A stretch of 64,000 nucleotides of DNA from Dryococelus australis (taxonomy: Eukaryota > Arthropoda > Insecta > Phasmatodea > Phasmatidae). The notes under the pieces are model-generated. The model did no database searches, was not told where the DNA came from, and worked only from the letters and a program-made list of their open reading frames with translations. Positions 32,870 to 45,534 of the stretch are shown here, piece after piece. The position numbers were made by a program, and so were the translations under genes. How positions within the stretch are numbered: position 1 is the stretch's first letter; each line of letters begins with the position of its first letter. Location of the stretch: positions 128,749,338 to 128,813,337 of the forward strand of contig CM057000.1 of NCBI GenBank assembly GCA_029891345.1. Direction: 5' to 3'.

Positions 32870-35825
32870 GAAGGTCGATGAATGTTGGAGGGAGGGTCCC
32901 AATGTTCCTACATGTGAGGTCAGTGAAACAGGATTGGGATTCAATACTTGTGGAGAGGAGCCTAAATGATGTTCCTTGCCAGATTGTCGTCGAAACTGGG
33001 GCGACCATAATAGTAGTAAGATCAGACATTCTCGGGCCTTCCCCGCAGCGATCGCCCGACGACAACATGGAACAATGCCATTTGATTACAGTATCAGGTG
33101 AGACCACCCCAATTAAAGGCAAACGAAAAGTGATCTTGATGCTTGGTGACCTTAGCATAGAGCACAATTTTTACTTATAAATAGAGGATGTATGTCTTTT
33201 GGGACTGTATGTACTATGTAGACTGGGATGCTGTTTCAGTACTCAACGTAGTATGCTACAGGTAGGCAGTACAGAGTTGGTGGTGTCAACACAGCATGAT
33301 TTGTCCTCCCCAGTTAAGACATGATAGAACCATCTATCAGCCCATGGTCGTCACTCATTGTACTTGTTAATAAGAAAGTTAACTCTCTGAGTTTTTGTGT
33401 AGATTTTCGCCAGCTCAATAGCGTGACTATAAAAGACTCCTATCCACTTCCAACGATAGATGGCACATTAAACAGCCTAGCAGGTTCACAATGGTTTCTA
33501 CTTTAGATATGAGTGGGAATTGGCAGTGCGAATTGGCCCCAAAGGACCAATAGAAGACTACATTTTGTGTCCAAGGGAAAGGAACCTGGCAGTTCAAAGT
33601 TATGCCTTTCGGGCTATGTAAGGCTCCTGCCACCTTCGAATGCCTGATGGAAAAAGTTTTGCTTTTAGATATATGTCAAGTTTAACTAGATGACATTGTT
33701 GTTACTGGAAGGTCATTAGAGCACCTATCTGGCTTAAACTCTGTATTCCAGAAAGTGGCCGTAGCCAGCTTGAAACTTGTTCCTAAGAAGTGCCACCTGT
33801 TTAAAAAAAAAAAAAATTTCTTGGGACATGTATTGTTGGTCCATGTAATTGAAACAGACTCCAAGAAGGCCGAAGTAGTAAGAAATTAGCCGATGCCAAC
33901 TGACGAAACTGAAATGCAGAGTTTTCTGGGACTATGTGCCTACTACCATCGATTTGTTCATGGTTTCGCCATGATTGCCAAGCCACTACATGAACTGACT
34001 GAGGCGAACAGAAGATTTCATTGGACCACTGAGTGTGAAGATGCATTTATTAAAGTAACAAAAATTCTTATATTTTCTCCAGTCCTGGGTTTCCCCAAAA
34101 GTTAGGGTAAATTCATTCTGGACACTGATGCTAGTGATGTAGGCATTGCATATGTGCTAACTCAGGTTCAAATGGGAAGGAAAGGCCACTAGAATAATTC
34201 AGTAAGGAATTGCATATGCTTGAGAGAAATTGCTGTGTTACATGGAGGGAATTTCTGGCCATGGTGAAGCCAATTTCACACTTCCACCCCTACCTTTATG
34301 GCATACATTTTATTCTAAGAACCGACCATGCTTTATTGCGTTGGCAACTAAATTTTAAGAACCCCGAATGTCAAATAGCCTGGTGGATACAGCATCTTCA
34401 AGAATATAACTTTGAAATACAGCACAGACCTGGTCGCCTTCATAGCAATGCAGATTCACTTTATAGGAGGCCATGGGAGACATTTTGTCGTCATTGCAAA
34501 CATCAGGAAGTAAAGAGTTTTGAATCGCTGAAGGTATGGAGGACAATAATTCAAGGTTCCCTATCTTGTGATGGGGAACACCTGTCTGGAGAGATGAGGG
34601 TATTAGGAATGATGAATGGTGAATGATCCCACTTTGCTACCATTATTATTAAAGTTGAAAGAGGCTGGCTGTTGGCTAAAATGGGAAGAGATATCAAGTC
34701 TGAGCACAGCAGTCAAAGCATATTGGGCAGAGTGGAATTCCCTCACATTGAAGAATGGTGAAATTTACAGATACTGGGAAAGTAATGATGAAAAAACCCC
34801 ACAGTTACAGTTCGTCCTTCCAGAATTCCGGGTCCCAGAAGTCTTAAAAGAACTTCATAATGTAGCAGCCAGTGAGCACTTCAGTGATAATAAGACACTT
34901 TATATGATTATACTGAGATTCTACTGACTTCACTGTCGAGGTCATGTTGAGAAGGGATGTCAACTGTGCGACACCTGCACTGCAAGTAATGGCCCAAGGA
35001 CCTAAGGAAAGGTCACCTACAGATATACAATGTGGGAGCTCCATTTGAAAGGACGGCAGTAGACATTCTGGGCCTTTTGCCTATCACAGAAAGAGGTAAT
35101 TGGTATCTACTGTTGGCTGAAGATTATTTTACTAATTGGCCTTGTGGTCTTTCCCCTCCCGAACCAGTAAGCACATGCTGTGGCTGAGGCACTCATAGAA
35201 CATATCTTTTCGAGATTTGGGTGCCACTAGAACTCAATTCTGATCAAGGAAGAAACTTTGAAGCTGCGGTCATCCAGTAAATGACGAAAATTATCGGGAT
35301 GAAAAAGTCTAGGACTACAGCCTTACACCCTCAGTCGGATGGAATGGTCGAGAGGCTTAACCACACTCTTCGGCAGTACATGTCGATCTTTGTGGCAGTC
35401 AACCAAATGGACTGGGATTCGAAAGTGTGATTGTTTCTTCTTGCTTACTGCTTAGCTGTTCACGAGTCGACAAGGGTAACTCCATCAAGGATGCTGTTGG
35501 GATTCATGATTTTTCTCGACAGCACCTCAGAATAAATAGTGATAACAGGATGAAGACACAGTATGATAGGAGAATTTCGGGAGAAGTATTTAAAGTAGGA
35601 CATCTGGTGTGTCTGTACAACCCACACAGAAGAAAAGGGTACTGCCCGAAGCTACAGAAATTTTGGGAAGGCCCTTACAGAATTCTGAAGAATATAAATG
35701 ATGTGGTCTTTCGGATTTGTCGCCAAAGCTCTCGGGCGAAGCCGAACGTTGTCCAAATCGACCTACTGGCACACTACAAAGGTCCGGACGTTGCAGAGTC
35801 TGTTCGGGATGAACAGACTTGAGGA
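32870..35825 (+). pseudogene. pol region of the Gypsy-type element (fossil)
   Basis: Approximate parts: protease 32870-33180; reverse transcriptase 33310-33900, with FCVDFRQLNSVTIKDSYPLP and FKVMPFGLCKAPATFE; RNase H 33900-34480, with LYGIHFILRTDHALLRW and LQEYNFEIQHRPGRLHSNAD; integrase 34600-35820, with LHPQSDGMVERLNHTLRQ and a C-terminal FWEGPYRILKNIN block. These motifs are standard for Gypsy pol. The region has many breaks and is not functional. Confidence 0.85.
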
Positions 35826-35833
35826 GGGGGCAA

Positions 35834-36639
35834 TGCTACATGTCGCTGGTCTGCGCTTCTGACATTGGTCGATCTGCACAAGTGAAATAAATAGAGGACA
35901 GCAGTTATATGATAGTGGCGGTGATACGTCAGTGTAATGTGTTGAATGGCAGGTGTGTGTGATAAGCCAGTGGCCACATATCAGATACACATAAAGCAAG
36001 CCGACAAGATAATCTCTTTAACAGTGCAAGTTGCTGACCCTGGTTGTGTGGTTTTCTGTGTTTATCTGGACAATGCACTGGATTACTGACCTGATTCTCT
36101 CTGCACATGTCGGTGTGCGTTAAACCTTCCAGATGGTAAGATGCGACACTATAAATTTTGCAGCAGGCTTACGGGCTGGGAGTTGAGTTGGAGGAGATGA
36201 ATGAATGAGTGACGGATTTCCCAGCAATAGAAGAAGAGCAACAAGAGAAAACGACCAGCGACCAGTGGAAGGAAAACCTGCCACTACAAGTATCAAGCAA
36301 CAGAGTGTGTGGCTGGCAGGATGGAATATTGGACTAATGATGTAAATGAAAGACAATACAAATAATGGCAACAGATAGACAGAACATGTGTTGATAATGA
36401 GTATGAAATAATTGACTGTAACTGACAGAGACAATTAAGGATGTTAATTAGAGTTGAAATATACATTAAATATTGCGCTCACTGTCAAATGAAAAAAGAG
36501 TAAGAATGGAGACAGATAATTTAATGATTTAAAGAATAGCGAAGAGAATAAATTTGAAATCAAATTTTAGTTATTTATTTATTAAGACCTCCATCTCTTG
36601 CGAACTTAGGTATGCCCCTCAGGCATCCTTCATGGAACA
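35834..36639 (+). repeat. 3' LTR of the Gypsy-type element
   Basis: About 806 bp, TGCTACATG to CATGGAACA, alignable along its length with the 5' LTR. It is preceded by the polypurine tract. It is more AT-rich than the 5' LTR, with fewer CpG sites. Confidence 0.88.
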
Positions 36640-36985
36640 ATATTTATGTTGGAATGTGGTGTGAATCCATATGGTCTCTCATCATATTTCCAGTTGGGAG
36701 TGTGTGCGACACCATATGTGTTCACAGCCTACTTTTACATAAAGTTTGTCAGGCTGATTATAGCATGCTGGCACTGCATGTGGCTGATAGGAGAAGTGAG
36801 AGAGGAGTGTGAGCGAAGCTCTCACCACAGTTGAGTGCATGGGCATGGACTGGTTGGTAAATTGCTCTAGCAGACTGTACAAGCATGTGCTGCTCTCTGT
36901 AGCTATATAAGGAAGCTACTGAATGAATTATTGTGTTTTAAGTTTTCTATGGCATGGGCGTATTTTGCTACATATTGTGAGTGAA

Positions 36986-37866
36986 ATGGCTGGAAGAAGT
37001 ACATCTCTGCATCGCAAAAAAAAAAACTGTTTATATCCATTCTTCAAGAAGAAATAGAAAGACTTCTGGCTCGGTCTGATGACGATTCGGATATGGAGAA
37101 ATCGTCCGATGATGTTAGCGCTTCCGAAACAGAATATGAATGCAGAAGTGACGAAAGTAATAGTGACACAACTTCCTCCGAAGAAAATGATAGTGACAGT
37201 ATTTGTCCAGCGCAACGAAATGCACAAAAGATAGATTCAGTCAAAATGATTGCAACTTTAGATCCTAGGACTGCTACACTCTATGAGTATTACAAAATTA
37301 TTTGTGTCAGAAAAAGTTGTTGAGTTTATGGTAACAGAAATGCACACACAGAAAACAATAGCAAATCCTCAACTGATGAGATTAAGTAGGCTCAATGATT
37401 GGAATGATAAAACTGACGATGAAATTATTAAATTCCTGGGTTTGATTTTATAGTTATGTCAAAAAGACACACTGGCAATATGGTTGATACGGGCAAGAAA
37501 AACAAGAACAATACAGCAGTAGTTAAGCCAGGAATAATCATGGCACACAATTCAATGAAAATGTGTATAGACACAGCAGATACTCTCCAATCTTATCATT
37601 CGGCACTGAGGAAAACAGTGAGAATGTATCACAAAACAGCTCAAGACATTATTTTTGGAACTTGCATTGTAAATGTTATCCTTTTATACAATAATTCTTC
37701 TCAGCCAACTTCAGGAAACAAGAAATCACTTGAAGAGTTTAGGAAATGCATAATTTATGACATTTTAATCCTATCTGACGATAAGATTCAGTGTAAACAA
37801 AGACGATCCAACCACTACTTGCAAGAATATAAAGGAAGAGAGAATGGAAAAGTTTCAAGGTAAGCC
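36986..37866 (+). pseudogene. piggyBac-type transposase remnant with the catalytic core deleted
   Basis: An ATG at 36986 opens MAGRSTSLHRKKK, followed by a run of 11 A. One frame shift there joins to SILQEEIERLLARSDDDSDM and a long acidic Ser/Asp/Glu-rich N-terminus, typical of piggyBac transposases. Next is a DEIIKFLGLIL block from the start of the DDE_Tnp_1_7 domain. The sequence then jumps to the C-terminal part (VDTGKKNKNNTAVVKPGII, then DTADTLQSYHSALRKTVRMY and IIFGTCIVNVILLYNN). The middle with the three catalytic Asp residues is missing; intact members are about 550-600 residues. At least two frame changes and one stop also occur. No gene product is expected. Confidence 0.8.
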
Positions 37867-39735
37867 AAGATTATTTATTACTGAAATAACATGAAATACA
37901 CATTATTTAGAGAGTTAAGATGAATTATCAGACGCCTGTTTTGTTTGTAATTTGCATGCAGAGCTATCGAACTGATGCGAGAGCACGTACAAACGAACTT
38001 GCACGCATGCAGTTCACGAGTATCGCACTAGGTAACACTACCATCGCCTAAATGGGACAGACGCTGCAAAATGTAAGAAAAGAAAAGGAAGTGTAGCACA
38101 GATGCTGTTGCCAGTCCTCTTACAAACACACTCCCGACCGGTCGGAGATGGTTCCTCGGCTCATGACATAAAGAATAAAAGAAATTTATTGCACTGGCCA
38201 TTCATGTCCCAAAACATTAAACTCCCGTGTAAACCAGTACAAAATACAGACATGACACTTTTCACAGTTAGAAATATGTTTCATTTTAATTAAATAATAT
38301 ATATATATATTTTTAAATTTATATATATAATTCTTTAAACATTCTTTAAACCTTCATACGAAATAACATATACGGAGGTAATTAATTACTAATCCAAAAT
38401 AGAAATAAATAGCATTTTTAATGTACCTGTTCTAGGCACAAATGTGTCACACTTGTATTTCTTACACTCCAACAAAGTAATGTAATAAATTTCGCAAAAC
38501 CAGTCTGAGTTGCCGCCAGTTTGAACAGTGCACTTTTATTTTGGCGTTATGATCTCGCATTATTTACTATCTCGCAGTCAATATTTCTGTATGCACGCCA
38601 ATAGGTGTTTGTATGAGACTATATGCATTTCGGGGCAGTGATTTCTTTGTAAACGTTAATTTTGAGCACTGTTCAGTTAACTGCAAACTAACTACAATTA
38701 AGTGTTTCTTCTGCATCATCACAGACGTTTTCAGCATCTCAAAACCAAACAACATAGGATTAACGTGCCTTATTAATTATCACCAGCTTGAAAAAATTTA
38801 AAAGCGCAAGCAGTGTAACCTGGGGCACATGCATAACTGTATGCAGTCAAGTCGAAGTGACTACTCAATTTAATCACTGTTACGTGCAAAACATTTATTC
38901 ACTTGTCAAGTTTTCGTACAGTATTATTTATAAAGTTGGTAATTTGAAGAGATTTTCTCCGACTCAAATACAAATCTATTATGCAGCTGGTCTCTGATGT
39001 CTGTCTACGGCTAACAGAAGTGCAGTAGTTGTAAGATGATGTTTTCCAAATACTAACTGGGATTCAGTTAACAGATTATATTTGCTTACATGTTTATAGA
39101 TTTGTCAATAGGAAGATCTGACCACAATTCACATTTCTGGAAAAATATCGGAAAGTTGGATTTATTTTTAGGGGTTTGGGGATAACGAATAAAGCGCAAG
39201 ATGTAGAAACTTAATGAAAAAAAAATTGTGCATTGAGAACATTTTGAAATAATGAGCATATTGGGTTTTTTAATTTGTCTGTGCCATAAAATTATGTTCA
39301 CTGTGCAACTGATACTGATAGCGAAATTAACATAGCATTGCCCCTACCACACTACCACCTCTCATTTTCTTATTCTGTGCATGGGTCTATGTATGTATGC
39401 GTGTGTGAGTGTATGTGAATGTATGTGTGTGAATGTATGCATATGTATGTGTATGTGTGTATATGTGTGCATGTATATACATATGGGGTTAAGCCTGGTT
39501 TTCCATTAAAAATTACGGGGTGTTTAGCAATTGAATATAGTGTATACAAAGACTCCTGTTTCCACATGATACAAGCAAGGATGATGTATTATACTTCATT
39601 CGACATAATCTGTAATCTTTCATTATTTCACTTGAAAACTTATGGTATTGTTGCGTTTTATATAAATAGTGGGGAGTTATTGTATTTTATATTAACGTAC
39701 AGGTTGGGTGTTAGGCATAACTCAAAGATGAACAC
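37867..39735. other. Intergenic DNA with simple repeats
   Basis: AT tracts lie near 38299-38330 and a GTATGTGT-type microsatellite at about 39386-39480. No gene is recognised. The outer end of the piggyBac element should lie in this stretch but was not identified. Confidence 0.45.
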
Positions 39736-39737
39736 TA

Positions 39738-39965
39738 TTGTAATGATGCAAAGTTATTGCTGTTGCTGTGTATGGTGTAGAATTTGCTTTTGATTCCCGC
39801 CCCATGTTGGGCGCCAATATGTAATAATATTGAGTTATTGCTTTTGTTGTGTATGGTGTAGAATTTTCATTTAATTTAAGGCCCGCATAAGGGTGTCAAT
39901 ATGTAATATGTGATGCTGTGAAGAACACACACAAGGCCTCCTTGTTGGGATAGCCAATATGTAAT
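39738..39965 (-). repeat. Tandem LTR-end and primer-site-like units
   Basis: CAATATGTAAT recurs at 39815, 39897 and 39955, with a weaker start near 39738. Read on the minus strand, the best unit reads ATTACATATTGGCGCCCAAC followed by ATGGGGC, which looks like an LTR end joined to a retroviral-type primer-binding site. The two other units carry decayed versions (TATTGACACCC and TATTGGCTATCCCAAC). Two units also share GTGTATGGTGTAGAATTT. This looks like degenerate tandem duplication of a retroelement junction. Confidence 0.55.
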
Positions 39966-40191
39966 ATAATGCCTTTGTAAAGCTCATATATTGTAGGTAT
40001 GCAAATATCCACTGCTTCCACGTTGCTTGTCTAGTATGAAATATTGTGTTGTTGTAATGCTCCTTTTTATATTTATTATTCTCATGTACACGGCAGATTA
40101 CATACACAACAATGGAACAACACATATAACATTTAGAGTGACCAGGATGCACAGCTGACTTGCAATAAATCAGTGGGTAAGGATATGATAT

Positions 40192-40433
40192 TATAGGCTG
40201 TTCACGATAAAGTGAGCACTTTTTAAGGCCCTCCCAACAGGCATTAACTGCTAATAAATATATCTTATTGCTGTCTCAGGCATTAATATTTGATGGTGGT
40301 GAAATGTATACACTGTGTTTATTGGTAACATTGCAATGTCTATAGTAAAAAGTGGCAGGAAGATGGAAATTGAGTGAAAGGAAAAATTCACAACTACCTT
40401 AAAAAGTCCTCACTTTACCGTGAACAGCCTATA
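40192..40433 (+). mobile_element. MITE family 1, short subfamily
   Basis: Starts TATAGGCTGTTCACGATAAA and ends CTTTACCGTGAACAGCCTAT. The interior (AGGCCCTCCCAACAGGCATT and TTGCAATGTCTATAGTAAAA) matches 21858-22140 without the (TA)n expansion. It is complete at both ends. Confidence 0.87.
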
Positions 40434-41899
40434 CCTAGGCTGCCTCTGTATAATTGCCCGGTTCAGTGCTGGGCTGGCAGGTGAACACGCTTATTTCCAG
40501 AAGCACCCTCTAGAAAATTAGAATTTGGCACGTACACCATTTGTGTATGTATGCCAGAATAAAGCAGACAGTTGAAAACTCTTGTAAACACATATGTTAA
40601 ACACTGGGTAAAAAAATAGGTTAACTTGACTACAGTAGAGAAAACGATAAAACAGATTCTCCCTCTGGATATATTTCATTTATTTAACTTTTAATTTCTT
40701 TTTTCATTGTAATTGTTTAGTATAAGAAATAATTAAATACCCTGGGGGCAATGTGAGCAAAGCTATAAAGACACAACACTATCCTAACAATTCTAAAAGT
40801 GGTCATGCCTAGCCTACTTGAACCCTTTGATGGTTAAGTGACATAACTTGCCAGTTTCTGGATATATATGTTTCAAAAATTAATTAATTAAACAGTTCTC
40901 TGTAGTAAATTTTACTTTAAGAAAAATTGTGTGCTCACTAAACAGTCTAGCTCTGGTAGAAACTACTCTTTCCACAAGTCTTGCAGTGGGCGTAAGTGAG
41001 CTGGAAACTTACATACTTATAAAAGTCAAAATGCCATCGCTTACGTACTGATGCTAATGGACATTGAGCAGAGTCAAACCGAAAAAAAAATTATATCCAC
41101 ATAACTAGTGTCAAATCACAGGGTTGGACGTAGCTTTTGATCACCAACTGGGTGGAAGGTAGGATTCTCTTGCGGGAAAATGTGTAGCAGGAATAAGGTG
41201 GAGATACGTGAAGCTCAACTCTACATGTACGTAGACGGTATATTTAAACTATCTATCTCCTGGCCACTAAACCTCGTAAATGGGCAACCATTGACTCAAG
41301 CTCCATTGCTTGTTCCTGAAATTACTAAAAAGTCTTGACATATGCCGCGCTCCCTCTTAAGGCCATTTGCCCACCGCTCAGCACTCCAGCATTGCATCAT
41401 AATCCGCACTCTACCCGCACAGCCAGTGCGCATGGGTGTGTGAAACATCATGCAGGCAGTGCAGTGTAGTGTGTGAATGCCATTCAGTGCAGCACCCAGC
41501 TACAGAAACCACGAGTCACATGACGCAGAGGAATCAGAACTCTCACGATCTACTTTAATTTTCGTAGGGGCAAGTAAGGATTTGAGGCAGATGCCATTCA
41601 ATACACAGGTATTAGACTTGGAAAGACATTAGATAATGACGCCCATTCTCTATTGCTCAGAGTGTAAAGTGTCTCGTTATTTTCTGTTTTGTTCATTTCA
41701 CTTGTTTACCAACCACATCTCACTCACGTTGTTCATTCTATGTTACTTTTAAGCGTGTTGTGAGGAAGGTATTATGTGTGTATTTATAGCATACAGTAAG
41801 CATGGTAAGTCTAGCTTATTGCTACTTGTACTAGAAAGTAGTTGCATGTGACTAACTAGCGCATCAAGTCGGCCAGTGCATCACATCTACGTAGTTAGT
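40434..41899. other. Intergenic DNA, nothing recognised
   Basis: AT-rich DNA with a somewhat GC-richer part at about 41340-41530. No gene or bounded repeat is supported. Confidence 0.45.
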
Positions 41900-41959
41900 A
41901 AGATCTCCACATCCGGAGGAGCAGATCGTGTACGTGGCATGTCTCACGTTTTCACGCCC

Positions 41960-42570
41960 GAGCGGCACTTCATCTTTGTGAACTCTGATCATTAACCTGC
42001 AATAGACTTGATTACTGTAACCGTTTAGTTATAGCCACTCGGAACAACTCTCCTCCACGTCCCCAATGCTTGTATTGCCTAGGGAAGCTTTCATTTCACT
42101 TAATTATTGTTGGCCACGTGCTGTTTTTCAGTGTCACCTTACCAGCAGGTGACTCCTAGGGGGACTTGTAAAGCATGACCTGAATAAATCTTACATCTAA
42201 AAAGCAACATCTATTATTTCAGGACAGTCTATGGACTTTTAAGGGTGCAGACTCTATTTCCTGCTAAAGTTTAACCTTTGTCTGTCGTACCAAGTGTGTT
42301 TGCTTTTGTATATATTTAATTCGTCGTAATGTTTCTAAGTGTAAATGTGGGTATGTGACCAGCCCGAATAGGCTACGCCATCAGTTATTATTTTTCATCA
42401 AGGAGTATCAGCACTTCAGGAAGGATACCGCCTTGGTCGTCGGCCGAACGACCCCGAGACTACAAAATAATGTTCTACCAGAGTATGGCATCATGCTAGT
42501 GATACCTGGTGCCCGGGTAACTATATCCGAAATTTCCCAGATATCCCTGGAACCTATTATCACAATATAA
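41960..42570 (+). repeat. LTR-like repeat, divergent copy C1
   Basis: CTTGTATTGCCTAGGGAAGC, CATTTCACTTAATTATTGTT and GGCCACGTGCTGTTTTTCAG, in order, match 50455-50530. Later GGTCGTCGGCCGAACGACC, a hairpin with 6-bp arms, matches the other two copies. It is clearly related to copies at 45535-46031 and 50412-51075 but the most diverged. It may be a lone LTR of a sister element. Confidence 0.55.
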
Positions 42571-44399
42571 AATTTACTCCTCTACCCACTGCCGCACCGT
42601 GGCACCCCATCTCACACCCCTGTCCACGTCAGTCGGTTCAGGGAAATGTCTACACACACTAAAACTAATTTAAAATCCTACATCTCTGGCCAGTTCAGAT
42701 GGGAGGTCCTGCCATACATCTGACTTGGTCGGATGCTGCTAGCGAAGAGAGTGTTAAGCTATGCCGGCTGGCGCTAGTTTAAGGGGCCTAAGGCATCAGC
42801 CAATCAACAATCAGGCTGGCCAATGGGGATCAAAAATGTACAAACAACCTACATGAACCACTTCTAATGGCTTAAATGCTGAAAAATCAAATAATATGTG
42901 ATCTTGGAACTGAGGTATAATACAATAATAAGTTGAAACACTTACAAAATTGAGATAACCCCCAGAAATAAATATTAAATACATATAAATGTATACACAA
43001 TGAAAGATGAACTAGCCTATCCAAATTACACATAAATATTATTGCCACCATACGTCTATGTTTAAAAAATCCTACATGTTAAAGAAAATAAGAATAAAAT
43101 AGAATTGACATAAACAGTTGAAATTATATAGGTGACATGTGTGAAAAATATTACATAAAATCTTGTATGATAATATTGTGACAGTGGCAAGTAGGCTTAA
43201 AAAAAATCTTAGGGTAATTTTTCATTATTTAAATTTTTGTAAGAATCTTTCTCCATTTTTGTTACTATTCGACACTAATGTAGGACAGTCTTCCTTTGGG
43301 TGTACCTAACCCTCTCCTTTTTTACTCGGAAGCTTTTAATTCCCATGAGAACCCCTTTAATTTTATGTTAGGATACCTTTAGTTTAGAATTTCCTGTTGA
43401 TTTTAAGATTTTAGGTTATGTGGTTGTGTGGTGAAGATAAAAGTTTTTTTGTTGTGGACACAAATATACCTTTGTAGTGTTTCGGTAACGTTTTGATTAT
43501 TATTCAAATTTTTGGTTATAACTTTTATAAATGCAGTTTTTTCTGTGTTTCTCTTTAGATACTTATACATCCCTTCTTTTTATTCATTCTCCTTGTGGTT
43601 TGGTTATAAACCTTGCTCAAAACTTTCAGAGAACTTAACGTGTGGTATAAAAAAATTAAGAATGTTGAGATTTGGCAAATATTTATTTTGTATTCAGAAA
43701 TCAAAACTGGTGAATTAGTCCTGGCCAAGACAGGTGGTGAGGCTACCCTCTCACTCTTAGGTGGGGTGAATGGGTGTGATGTTTTTGCAGGCAGCATTAT
43801 AGAGGTGTTCAGAATGGCTCCAACTGTTTTCACGTGTTTAATAATTTTTAAAACTTGTGGTCGATCAGTAGTAATTTTTGATAGAAAGATTTATTTTAGA
43901 ATGCCTCCTTCCCCCCCCCCCCCCCCCCGGTGCAAACACAATCGAATCCTTTTTTGGTTTCGGATCTGTTCTATCTAATTTATTATTATTTGTTTTGTTT
44001 TAAAAGCCTCCCTTCTATCGTTTTTCAGTGGAGTCCTTGACATTTGGTGTAGCTTGGTAACTACTTTAGTGCACACCTCCTCCCTCTCCCCACTCATTCG
44101 TAACATTTGGTGGTTTAGCCCGGGTATTGTTTGGTGTAAGGTTGGGTCATGTTTGACTTAACCTTGCCTAAACAATGACCTATGGTTAGTGTGGCGTTTG
44201 GTACTGTTGAGGGCTGTGTAGTGTGGTCATACTAGTGCTAGTTGTTATTTTAACAGGCATTTAGAATAAATAATTAAGTGGCTAATGGTAAGTTTTTGTT
44301 TTGACACATGGTAGTGCTTTAAGTTGGTCGGCCCCATGTTATTTTTTTGGTTATTTTCATGGCTCTTGGTATTCAAATAATAGGCATGGCAGGTGTATA
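42571..44399. other. Intergenic DNA with an 18-C run
   Basis: AT-rich DNA. A run of 18 C lies at 43911-43928. A 121-codon ORF (43613-43978) crosses it and is not accepted. Nothing else is recognised. Confidence 0.45.
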
Positions 44400-45534
44400 G
44401 TTATGTTCCCAGAGCGCAAGTTGAGGAGCTAGGCTAAAAAGACATTTGAGGTACGTAGTCCTAAGATACGAATTGTGGTAGGAAGTGAGTTGACTGACAG
44501 TGGTTCGGATTCCAAACTCGAACCATCCATAGGGCTAGGAAACACTTCAAACCAAGGAACAGAGAATTTGGAATCAGTTACTGAGCCTAATACAGACATG
44601 GAAGGTAGCCGATTCTTTGTGGATCCAGGATTTTACTTTGGTAAGAATACAGAGGATTTAACAAAATATTTTAAAAAAAACTTCAAAAGGCAGCAGTAGT
44701 AAACAACTGGGACTACAAAAAGTACTTTTTGTACTTACCCAGTTTTATCAAGGGGGAAGCAGCCCAATGGTACGGTAGTTTAGGGGATCAAGCAGAAGGA
44801 ATGGCGAATTTTGGAGATTTAGTCACAGCTCTGAAATCAGTATTTACTAGGATCGGTGAGGTCGAGGACTTCGAAATGTGTTTTAGAATTAGGGTCCGAG
44901 GAGTTTGTGAATGATGTTATTAGTATCTGCAATAAGTTAGATAGTAAAATGATGGAGGATAATAGGGCTAGGTACATCCTACGAGGATTGAGACCAACCA
45001 TTGTTAAAAAAAAAAAAAAAAAGTCATGTTACTGGAAAATAAGACAGAGCAATAATTGATACAGAATTTGAGAAATATTGAGGCTGGTAGCTATTATGCT
45101 AAGAATAGGCAGGCAGTAGCACCACAGAGGTCTGAGGATAGCAGAGAAGATAGTAGAAAAGTATAGCAGTTTATTAGTCCCCGCAGAGCAGTAGGAAATA
45201 GTGAAGTGGCCCAGTTGCAGAAAACAGTAGAACTACTGGGTAAACAAATGCGTGAAATAGTAGGTGAGATAAGACAGTTGAAGTGGAACAATTGTTGGGG
45301 GAAAACCAGCAAACAGAGGTCAAAATTTATACCAGGGAATTTCATCCCATCCAGCACAAAAGAAAGACAATACTCAGGAGAAAACGGGAATAGACAGACT
45401 GAGATGAACCGTTGATGGACGTCCGATTTGTTTCGGGTGTGGAAAGCCTGGACATTTCAGAAGATTCTGTAGAACGAACCCTTGGCCGAGAAGGGAAACA
45501 GAAAAAATGACTGAAAACACATAAGGGCGAATCA
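44400..45534 (+). pseudogene. Gypsy-type gag remnant
   Basis: Retrotransposon capsid-like blocks appear in order: YLPSFIKGEAAQWYGSLGDQ, DLVTALKSVFTR, EEFVNDVISICNKLD and ARYILRGLRPTIV. At about 45427 comes a zinc knuckle, CFGCGKPGHFRRFC (CX2CX4HX4C). Pol does not follow; LTR-like repeat C2 begins directly after. The region is a fossil with several breaks. It is not closely similar to the gag at 31.1-32.8 kb. Confidence 0.8.

Larger units (their letters stand above)
30189..36639 (+). mobile_element. Broken Gypsy-type LTR retrotransposon with both LTRs
   Basis: LTRs of about 800 bp bracket gag- and pol-like sequence. The ends are TGTTACATG and CATGTAACA, perfect inverses in the 5' LTR. A 4-bp duplication, ATAT, flanks the element (30185-30188 and 36640-36643). 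The order is gag, protease, reverse transcriptase, RNase H, integrase, which is the Gypsy order. A purine-rich tract (GAGGAGGGGGCAA) precedes the 3' LTR. The LTRs are roughly 83-85 per cent alike by eye, so the insertion is old. The coding part is a fossil with many breaks, and a TTAA-flanked MITE lies in the gag region. Confidence 0.9.
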
